Source: JABDIP01 sp965250245 (GTDB lineage Bacteria > Pseudomonadota > Alphaproteobacteria > DSM-16000 > Inquilinaceae). From it: DNA of 64,000 bases. How positions within the stretch are numbered: position 1 is the stretch's first letter; each line of letters opens with the position of its first letter. The notes below the pieces were generated by a model, which saw nothing but the letters and a program-made list of their open reading frames with translations, did not search any database and was not told where the DNA came from. Positions 41,075-48,261 of the stretch are shown piece by piece. The position numbers were made by a program, and so were the translations under genes. The stretch lies in the NCBI GenBank assembly GCA_965250245.1, contig OZ252296.1, forward strand, positions 4,836,001 to 4,900,000. Direction: 5' to 3'.

Positions 41075-41910
41075 GCGCCAACGGGGCCTCCCGGCTGGAT
41101 CGTCGGTTCCAGGCCCTGCGCGACGCGGGCCGCGGCGGGCTGGTCGCCTTCATCACCGCCGGCGACCCGGACCTGGAGACAGGATACGAACTGTTCCGCC
41201 GGCTGCCGGAGGCCGGCGCGGACCTGATCGAGCTCGGCATCGCCTTCACCGACCCGATGGCCGACGGCCCCGCGATCCAGGAAGCCGGCCTGCGGGCGCT
41301 GAAGGCCGGCATCACGCTCGCCAAGACCCTCGACATGGTGCGCCGGTTCCGGGCCGAGGACGGCGATACGCCGGTCATCCTGATGGGCTACTACAACCCG
41401 ATCTACAGCTATGGCGTCGACCGCTTCCTGACGGATGCGAAGTCCGCCGGGGTGGACGGGCTGATCATGGTCGACATGCCGCCGGAGGAGGATGAGGAGC
41501 TCTGCCTGCCGGCGCTCGACGCCGGTGTCGCCTTCGTCCGGCTGGCGACACCGACCACCGACGATGCCCGGCTGCCGGCGGTGCTGCGCAACACCAACGG
41601 CTTCGTGTACTACGTCTCGATCACCGGCATCACCGGCACTGCCTCGGCGGCGGACGCCGACATCACCGCCGCCGTCGAGCGCCTGCGCCGGCACACCGAC
41701 CTGCCGATCGCCGTCGGCTTCGGCATCAAGACGCCGGAGCAGGCCGCCGCCGTCGCCCGCGTCGCCGATGCCGCCGTCGTAGGCACCGCGATCGTGAAGC
41801 GGGTGGCCGACAATCTCGACGAGACCGGCACAGCGCTGCCGCAATTGGCCGATAGCGTCCTCGATCTGGTCAAGGAACTGGCCGAAGGGGTGCGTGGCGC
41901 CCGCGCCTGA
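41071..41910 (+). CDS. trpA: tryptophan synthase subunit alpha
   Basis: A 279-residue TIM barrel that cleaves indole-glycerol phosphate. LVAFITAGDPDLETGYELF, the catalytic E in LIELGIAFTDPMADGPAIQ with the second catalytic D, PVILMGYYNPIYSYG, GLIMVDMPPEEDEEL and the phosphate site VGFGIKTPEQA are present. The usual P before F-T/S-D-P is A here (GIAFTDP). It is translationally coupled to trpB and followed 33 nt later by accD. Confidence 0.97.
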   Translation: MSANGASRLDRRFQALRDAGRGGLVAFITAGDPDLETGYELFRRLPEAGADLIELGIAFTDPMADGPAIQEAGLRALKAGITLAKTLDMVRRFRAEDGDTPVILMGYYNPIYSYGVDRFLTDAKSAGVDGLIMVDMPPEEDEELCLPALDAGVAFVRLATPTTDDARLPAVLRNTNGFVYYVSITGITGTASAADADITAAVERLRRHTDLPIAVGFGIKTPEQAAAVARVADAAVVGTAIVKRVADNLDETGTALPQLADSVLDLVKELAEGVRGARA

Positions 41911-41943
41911 ATCCCGTACCAAGGGTCATCGCTGGAGGTATCC

Positions 41944-42897
41944 ATGAGCTGGCTGAGCAACTTCGTTCGCCCGAAGATCCGCGCGCTCGTCGCCAAGCCC
42001 GACGTGCCCGACAACCTCTGGCACAAATGCACCAAATGCGAGGCGATGATCTTCCATCGCGACCTGCAGCAGAACCTGCATGTCTGCCAGCATTGCGGCC
42101 ACCATATGCGGCTGAAGCCGGAGGACCGGCTGGCCATGCTGTTCGATGACGGCAAGTACGAGACCATCGAACTGCCCAAGGCGCCGACCGACCCCCTGAA
42201 ATTCCGCGATTCGAAGCGCTACACGGACCGGCTGCGCGACGCCCAGGCGAAATCCGGCCACCAGGATGCGATCATGGTGGCGCATGGCACGGTTGGCGGC
42301 ATGAACTCGGTCATCGCCGCCTTCGATTTCGGCTTCATGGGCGGCTCCATGGGCGTGGCGGTCGGCGAGGGCATGCTGGCGGCGGCCAATCTGGCGCGGC
42401 TGCAGGAGGCACCGTTGATCGTGGTGCCGGCATCCGGCGGCGCGCGCATGCAGGAGGGCATCCTGTCGCTGATGCAGATGCCCCGCACCACCATCGCCGT
42501 GCAGCAGGTCAAGGAAGCCGGCCTGCCCTACATCGTCATCCTGACCGACCCGACCACCGGCGGCGTCACCGCCTCCTTCGCCATGCTGGGCGACATCCAC
42601 ATCGCCGAGCACGGGGCGCAGATCGGCTTCGCCGGCGCCCGGGTGATCGAGGAGACCATCCGCGAAACCCTGCCCGAAGGCTTCCAGCGCGCGGAATACC
42701 TGCTGGAGCACGGCATGGTCGACATCGTGGTGCGCCGCAGCGAGCTGCGCGACACGCTGGTCCGGGTGCTGGACCTGCTGCGTCGGCCATTGCCGCCGGC
42801 GGAAATCGTCGACCTGCCGGTTGACGAGGCCCGCGGCGACGCGCCAGCCGCCACCCTGCAGGTGACCGGTCCGACCGAGCAGCCGCCGGCCGAGTGA
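41944..42897 (+). CDS. accD: acetyl-CoA carboxylase carboxyltransferase subunit beta
   Basis: A 317-residue subunit of acetyl-CoA carboxylase. The N-terminal zinc ribbon is CTKCEAM...CQHCGHHMRL (C-x2-C-x15-C-x2-C). The crotonase-fold carboxyltransferase domain follows, with GGSMGVAVGEGMLAAANLA, VPASGGARMQEGILSLMQM, YIVILTDPTTGGVTASFAM and GARVIEETIRETLPEGFQRAEYLLEHGMVD. A proline/acidic tail completes it. It works with AccA, encoded elsewhere, in malonyl-CoA formation. Confidence 0.97.
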   Translation: MSWLSNFVRPKIRALVAKPDVPDNLWHKCTKCEAMIFHRDLQQNLHVCQHCGHHMRLKPEDRLAMLFDDGKYETIELPKAPTDPLKFRDSKRYTDRLRDAQAKSGHQDAIMVAHGTVGGMNSVIAAFDFGFMGGSMGVAVGEGMLAAANLARLQEAPLIVVPASGGARMQEGILSLMQMPRTTIAVQQVKEAGLPYIVILTDPTTGGVTASFAMLGDIHIAEHGAQIGFAGARVIEETIRETLPEGFQRAEYLLEHGMVDIVVRRSELRDTLVRVLDLLRRPLPPAEIVDLPVDEARGDAPAATLQVTGPTEQPPAE

Positions 42898-42995
42898 CGC
42901 AGCCGGCCATATTCTAGTGGCCCGGATGGGGTTCGCGGTGTAATCAGGCGTCCGCCGTACCTCCATGCGATACGGCACGGGACGAGGGCTGCGCC

Positions 42996-44372
42996 ATATC
43001 CGTACAGTTTGAGAGCAACGCGCCGGCCGTCGATGCCGTTCTGGACCGGCTGCTGACGCTGCATCCCAAGCGCATCGACCTGTCGCTGGAGCGCATCGAG
43101 CGGCTGCTGGACAAGCTCGACCGGCCGCAGCACCGGCTGCCCCCCGTCATCCACATCGCCGGCACCAATGGCAAGGGCTCGACCGTCGCCTTCCTGCGCG
43201 CCTGCCTGGAGGCAGCCGGGTATCGGGTGCATGCCTACACCTCGCCGCATCTGGTGCGCTTCAACGAGCGCATCCGGCTGGCCGGATCGCTGATCTCCGA
43301 CGATTACCTGATCGACATCCTGGAGCGGGCGGAGGCCGCCAATGCCGGGGCCGAGATCACATTCTTCGAGATCACCACCGCCGCCGCCTTCATGGCCTTC
43401 GCCGAGACACCGGCCGATGTCCTGTTGCTGGAGACCGGGCTGGGCGGCCGGCTCGACACCACCAATGTCGTCGACCGGCCGGTGGCGACCGCGATCACCC
43501 GCATCTCCATGGACCATATGCAGTTCCTGGGCGGCACGCTGGCGGAGATCGCGGCGGAGAAGGCCGGCATCCTGAAGCCCGGCGTGCCCGTCGTCCTGGC
43601 GCCGCAGCGGTCGGGCGAGGCGCTCGGCACGATCCGTGCCCGCGCCGCCGAGATCGGGGCGCCGCTGGTGGATTTCGGCCGCCATTGGCACTACGAGACC
43701 GACGCCGATGCGCTGCGTGTCCGGATCGGGGATGAGGAGATCCGGCTGCCGCGACCGAATCTGGCCGGCGCCCACCAGGAACAGAACGCGGCGACGGCGG
43801 TGGTCTGCCTGCGCCAGCTCGACGGATTCGACATTCCCGCAAGCGCCCTGGCCACCGGCCTCGGATCGGCCGAATGGCCGGCACGGCTGCAGCAACTGTC
43901 GCGCGGGCCGCTGGTCGACCGGCTGCCGGCGGGCTGGGAGCTTTGGCTGGACGGCGGCCACAACGACAGCGCCGGCGAAGTGGTCTCCGAATGGCTGGGC
44001 GGTCTCGACCGCCGACCCACCCATCTGGTGGTCGGCATCCTGTCGACCAAGGACCCGCGCGACCTGCTGCGCCCGCTGGCGCCCTTCGCCGCCGGCCTCC
44101 AGGCCATCGCGATCCCCGGTGAGCCGGCAACCCTGGGCGCGGAAGACCTGGCCGCCGCGGCGCGCGAGGTCGGGGTCCCGAATGTCGCCGTGGCGGACTC
44201 GCTACAGGACGCGGTTGACGCGATCCTGCAGGCCGACGACCCGTTCGCCACCGCGCCCGGAACACTGCCGGACGCGGTCGAGTCCATCCTCAGGGCCAAT
44301 CCCACGCCGGCCCGAATCCTGATTTCGGGATCGCTCTATCTTGCCGGCCAGGTCCTGACCGAACATGCCTGA
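42996..44372 (+). CDS. folC: folylpolyglutamate synthase / dihydrofolate synthase, unusual start
   Basis: A Mur-ligase-type enzyme that adds glutamate to dihydropteroate and folates. The ATP loop HIAGTNGKGSTVAFLRACLEAAG, TSPHLVRFNERI, LLETGLGGRLDTTNVVD, ITRISMDHMQFLGGTLAEIAAEKAGILK and the C-terminal WLDGGHNDSAG are intact. From the stop at 42915 to GTG 43227, no ATG, GTG or TTG exists in this frame, and starting at 43227 would delete the ATP loop. The best candidate is ATA at 42996, 8 nt after GAGG, giving 458 residues beginning before SVQFESNAPAVDAVLDRLL. A sequence error near 42965-43010 is the alternative; an ATG at 42965 is in another frame and reaches a stop at 43012. Confidence 0.9.
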   Translation: MSVQFESNAPAVDAVLDRLLTLHPKRIDLSLERIERLLDKLDRPQHRLPPVIHIAGTNGKGSTVAFLRACLEAAGYRVHAYTSPHLVRFNERIRLAGSLISDDYLIDILERAEAANAGAEITFFEITTAAAFMAFAETPADVLLLETGLGGRLDTTNVVDRPVATAITRISMDHMQFLGGTLAEIAAEKAGILKPGVPVVLAPQRSGEALGTIRARAAEIGAPLVDFGRHWHYETDADALRVRIGDEEIRLPRPNLAGAHQEQNAATAVVCLRQLDGFDIPASALATGLGSAEWPARLQQLSRGPLVDRLPAGWELWLDGGHNDSAGEVVSEWLGGLDRRPTHLVVGILSTKDPRDLLRPLAPFAAGLQAIAIPGEPATLGAEDLAAAAREVGVPNVAVADSLQDAVDAILQADDPFATAPGTLPDAVESILRANPTPARILISGSLYLAGQVLTEHA

Positions 44373-44389
44373 CGGCCGGAAACCGGCCG
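44373..44389 (+). terminator. possible terminator between folC and trxA
   Basis: CGGCCGG-AAA-CCGGCCG (7-bp stem) follows the folC stop directly and is followed by CCAGTTTCT. It lies between convergent genes and could act both ways, but the T-run is poor. Confidence 0.35.
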
Positions 44390-44409
44390 CCAGTTTCTAA
44401 GATTTAGTC

Positions 44410-44733
44410 TTAAAGAACCGATTCAACCCACTGATACAACGCGTTTTTCGGCAAGGCGCCGATCTTGGTGGCGGCGACCTGGCCGTCCTTGAACAGCATC
44501 AGGGTCGGGATGCCGCGCACGCCGTATTTCGACGGCACGCCGGGGTTGTCGTCGATATTCACCTTGGCGACGGTGATCTTTTCGCCCATTTCGCCGGCCA
44601 GCTCTTCCAGGGCCGGCGCGATCATCTTGCAGGGGCCGCACCATTCGGCCCAGAAATCGACCAGGACCGGGGTATCGGACTCCAGAACGTCGGTCTCGAA
44701 GCTGTCATCGCTAACGGCTTTGGGGCTGCTCAT
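44410..44733 (-). CDS. trxA: thioredoxin
   Basis: A 107-residue thioredoxin 1 with the redox motif in VDFWAEWCGPCKMIAPALEEL, the cis-proline in GIPTLMLFKDG and the normal length. The start ATG 44733 (MSSPKAVSDDSF) has an AAGGA site. It reduces cytoplasmic disulfides. It follows addA in the same direction after a gap of about 100 nt, the usual alphaproteobacterial order tsaE...addB-addA-trxA. Confidence 0.97.
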   Translation of the reverse strand: MSSPKAVSDDSFETDVLESDTPVLVDFWAEWCGPCKMIAPALEELAGEMGEKITVAKVNIDDNPGVPSKYGVRGIPTLMLFKDGQVAATKIGALPKNALYQWVESVL

Positions 44734-44832
44734 TTGCGTTCCTTCAAACTCCAGCGCCGCGCTTTCCGTGGGCAGCGGCTGGCCCTTTCGGGCGTGGACA
44801 GACGCTAAATTAGGGGTCGCGTTCGGCAAAGG

Positions 44833-47800
44833 TCAAGGCGCCCACCGCTCCAGAAGCGCATCCGGCAACGGCATCAACCGCGGCCCGTCGGTCCACAAAA
44901 GCGCCGCCGAAATCGGGCGGTCCGGATAGATCTTGCGCAGCACGGCGCGGTAGGCGGCCATCTGGCCCAGATAGACCGGCGGCACCGACTCCACGGCCTC
45001 CGGCGGCGGCCGGTTGCTCTTGTAGTCGACGATCAACACGGCGTCGTCGCGCACCAGCAGCCGGTCGATCTGGCCGGAAACGGCCTGCCCGTTAACCAAA
45101 CCGACCACCGGCACTTCGGCCAGGCTGCCCGGGCCGAACAGGGCGGCGAAATCCGGGCCGTCCAGCACCGCCAGGGTCTCGTCTGCGATCTCGGATTGCT
45201 GCTCCGGGGTCAGCCCATGGGCCTCCTGCGCCAGGAAGCGCTCCGCGGCGGGACGGCGGGCAACGGCGTCCAGGTCCGGCAGGGTCTGCAGCAGGGCATG
45301 CACGATCAGGCCGCGCCGGAACCGCGCGCCGTCCTGGCCGAATGGCGAGCGCACCGCCGGCTCCTCGGCGGCAGGCCGCGACGGCGCCAGCGGCCGCGGC
45401 GGCTCCGGTTCCGGAGGCGGCGGCCTGCGCGCCCAATCGGGAAGTTCGGGTGCCGGCGCGGCGGCATCGACCGTCGCGACGGCGACCGGACGGGTCTGCG
45501 GCAGGTGATAGCGCAGCACCTCGCCGTCCCAGCCCGGAACGGCCCGCCGCTCGACGCCGTCCAGCCCCGCGAACGCATCCCGGCACAGGTTGAACCAGCA
45601 CCCGTCCGCCGGGGCCTGGGAGCCGTGATGACCACAGATGTAGAGCCGGTCCTCGGCACGGGTCAGCGCAACATAGAGCAGCCGCCGGTATTCCTGATCG
45701 CGCCGGCGGTTGGCGCGCTGCCGGGCCGCCTGTGACTCCGGATCCTCCACCGCGCGCCGAGGCGGCCAGAGCGGCACCGGCAGGTCCTCGTCCGGCCACA
45801 GGATCGCCGGGCTCTTGCGCGGCACCGACATGGTGTCGGGCAGGATGACGATCGGCGCCTGCAACCCCTTCGCGCCGTGCACGGTCATGATCCGCACCCG
45901 ACGAAGCTGGCCCTGCTCCATCTCGCGCTTCACCTCGGCGTCGCCCGCCGCCAGCCAGTGCAGAAAGCGCTGCAGCGAGGGCGGCTGTCCGATCTCGAAA
46001 GCCAGTGACAGGGCCAACAACTCGTCCAGCGGATCGACCGCCTCGTCGCCGAGCCGCGAGAGGATGGCCCGCCGGCCGCTGACCGGATCGGCCGGGCACG
46101 GCAATTCCAGCACCCGGGAGAAGAGCTCATAGGGCGGCCGGAAATCGACCTCGGCCAACACTCCGGACAGATACTCCGCCGCCGCGCGGAAGGCGGGATC
46201 GCGCCCCGAGGCATCCCGCAGCGCCGGCCACAGCCGGCCCTTGCGGCCATGGGCCAGGGTGAAGAGCTGCTCCTCGGACAGCCCGATGAGCGGGCCCTTC
46301 AGCACTGTCGCCAGTGTGAGATCGTCATCGGGCAGCAGCAGGAATTCGGCGAGCGCGATCAGGTCCATGGCGGCGAGTTGGCGGGTCAGGACCATGCGGT
46401 CGACACCGGCGATGTCGATCCCGTGCGCCTTGAGCGCCCGCACCAGCTCCACGAAGAACCGGTTGCGGGTGCGCACCAGGATCAGCACGTCGCCGGCGTG
46501 GATCGGCCGGCCACGATCCTCGAGCCTCTCACCACGGGAAATCCAGCCCTGCACCGTATCGGCGATCCGCACCGCCAGCCGTGCGGCCGGGTCGTCGCCG
46601 ACCGCCTGCCGGGTCGGCGGCGACCAGGGCTCGGTCTCCTCCACCGCCTGCGGGCCGACCGGCGGCCAGAGCTCTACGAGGCCACCGGCACCGCGCCGGT
46701 ACGGCAGGTGCTCGATCGCGCCGCCGAACTGGTCCGCCACCCCGTCGCCAGCCTCGCCGCGCGAGAACACCGCATCCACCAGATCCAGCACCGCCGCCGT
46801 GGACCGGAAGGAGATCGACAGGGCGACCTTGCGCAGCGCCTGTTCGGCGGCGGCGATCCGGGCATCGTATTCGGCGCGCATGTCGGCGAAGGCCGCGGGG
46901 TCAGCACGCTGGAAGCTGAAGATCGACTGCTTGTCATCGCCGACCACGAAGATCGTCCGCACGGTCTCCGACGCACCGCCGCCGGCGAAGAACTCCTCGC
47001 TCAACGCCGCCACCACGTCCCATTGCTCCGGATTGGTGTCCTGGGCCTCGTCGATCAGGATGTGCTCGATCCCGCCATCCAGCTTGAAGAGTACCCAGGG
47101 CGCGATTCCGGGCTTCTTCAGCAGGGCGGCGGTGCGCAGGATCAGGTCGTCGTAGTCCAGAAGGGCGCGGCGGCGCTTCTCCTCCCCATAGGCATCGACC
47201 AGCGCCGTCCCGACCATGAGCAGGGCCCCGGTGGCGTCGGCCACCGCCGCCGCCTTGCACCGCTCCATGACCGCCAGCACGCGCGCCGCCTCGGCCGCCA
47301 GCGCATCGGCGGTTCCGGAATAGGTCGCCTCGGTCTTCTTGGTGACCAGGGTTTTGCGAATGGTGCCCTCGGCCGTCAGGAACGCCGTCGCGTAGGCCTC
47401 GAACCCCGCGGCTCGGTGTTCCGGAGAGGCGGCCAGCCAGTCTGCGATCGCGCCGCCGCGACCAACATCCGCTTTGGAACCGTCCAGCAGCGCCTCCGCC
47501 GCGCTCATCAGTTCCAGGCGGTCGAAGGCGGCGGCCTCCGACGCCGCGGCCAGGATGGCGCTGCGATCTTCGTCGGGCGCCAGGCCCAGATGCTCCCGCA
47601 CCGCCGCCACCAGCGGCTCCACCCCGCCATGGCGGTCGCGCAGCCGCGCGAGCTGCCCGCGCTCTCGGGAGAGCGCGCCCATCAACTCGCCGAATGCCTC
47701 CGCGTTCGCCAGCCCGGCGACCTCGGCCAGGGCCGGCGCCACGAACAGGGTCGGATCCTGGAGGATGCGCAGCCGCGCCTCCGCCAGCAGTTCGGCGGCG

Positions 47801-48261
47801 CTACGCTCGTCCAGCAGGTCGAAATGCGGCGGCAGGCCGGCCTCCAGCGGAAAGCGCCGCAGCAGCGACTGGCAGAGCGCATGGATCGTCTCGATCTTCA
47901 TCCCGCCCGGCGCATCGAGCACCTGGGCGAACAGCCGCCGCGCCCGGTCCTGGGTGTCGCGATCCGGCCGCTCACCCGTCAGGTCGGCCAGCGCCAGGGC
48001 CAGGTCGCCATCCTCCATCACCGCCCAGCCGCCCAGCGTCTGGTTGATGCGGATCGCCATCTCCGCAGCCGCGGCCTTGGTGAAGGTGATGCAGAGGACC
48101 TTCTCAGGCGCGGTGCCGGCGAGCATCAGCCGCAGCACCCGGTCGGTCAGCACCTTGGTCTTGCCGGTGCCGGCCGAGGCCGCAACCCAGGCCGAGGCCG
48201 CCGGATCGGAGGCCCGACGCTGGGCGATCTCCGGCTGGAGCCGGTCGGCCGCGCCGCTCAT
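44833..48261 (-). CDS. addA: double-strand break repair helicase-nuclease AddA
   Basis: A 1142-residue UvrD-type helicase plus nuclease. Walker A is WVAASAGTGKTKVLTDRVLRL near residue 35. CITFTKAAAAEM (motif Ia), LIDEAQDTNPEQW (motif II), VVGDDKQSIFSFQRADP (III), TVHGAKGLQAPIVILPD (V) and LLYVALTRAEDRLYICG (VI) are present. The C-terminal RecB-type nuclease has VLIVDYKSNRPPP. With AddB it resects broken DNA ends and recognises a regulatory sequence. The start MSGAADRLQPE overlaps the addB stop by 4 nt. Confidence 0.96.
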   Translation of the reverse strand: MSGAADRLQPEIAQRRASDPAASAWVAASAGTGKTKVLTDRVLRLMLAGTAPEKVLCITFTKAAAAEMAIRINQTLGGWAVMEDGDLALALADLTGERPDRDTQDRARRLFAQVLDAPGGMKIETIHALCQSLLRRFPLEAGLPPHFDLLDERSAAELLAEARLRILQDPTLFVAPALAEVAGLANAEAFGELMGALSRERGQLARLRDRHGGVEPLVAAVREHLGLAPDEDRSAILAAASEAAAFDRLELMSAAEALLDGSKADVGRGGAIADWLAASPEHRAAGFEAYATAFLTAEGTIRKTLVTKKTEATYSGTADALAAEAARVLAVMERCKAAAVADATGALLMVGTALVDAYGEEKRRRALLDYDDLILRTAALLKKPGIAPWVLFKLDGGIEHILIDEAQDTNPEQWDVVAALSEEFFAGGGASETVRTIFVVGDDKQSIFSFQRADPAAFADMRAEYDARIAAAEQALRKVALSISFRSTAAVLDLVDAVFSRGEAGDGVADQFGGAIEHLPYRRGAGGLVELWPPVGPQAVEETEPWSPPTRQAVGDDPAARLAVRIADTVQGWISRGERLEDRGRPIHAGDVLILVRTRNRFFVELVRALKAHGIDIAGVDRMVLTRQLAAMDLIALAEFLLLPDDDLTLATVLKGPLIGLSEEQLFTLAHGRKGRLWPALRDASGRDPAFRAAAEYLSGVLAEVDFRPPYELFSRVLELPCPADPVSGRRAILSRLGDEAVDPLDELLALSLAFEIGQPPSLQRFLHWLAAGDAEVKREMEQGQLRRVRIMTVHGAKGLQAPIVILPDTMSVPRKSPAILWPDEDLPVPLWPPRRAVEDPESQAARQRANRRRDQEYRRLLYVALTRAEDRLYICGHHGSQAPADGCWFNLCRDAFAGLDGVERRAVPGWDGEVLRYHLPQTRPVAVATVDAAAPAPELPDWARRPPPPEPEPPRPLAPSRPAAEEPAVRSPFGQDGARFRRGLIVHALLQTLPDLDAVARRPAAERFLAQEAHGLTPEQQSEIADETLAVLDGPDFAALFGPGSLAEVPVVGLVNGQAVSGQIDRLLVRDDAVLIVDYKSNRPPPEAVESVPPVYLGQMAAYRAVLRKIYPDRPISAALLWTDGPRLMPLPDALLERWAP

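Noticed and set aside
43227..44372. folC starting at GTG 43227
   Set aside because: This would remove the ATP-binding loop encoded at about 43143-43202, which is clearly present in frame upstream.
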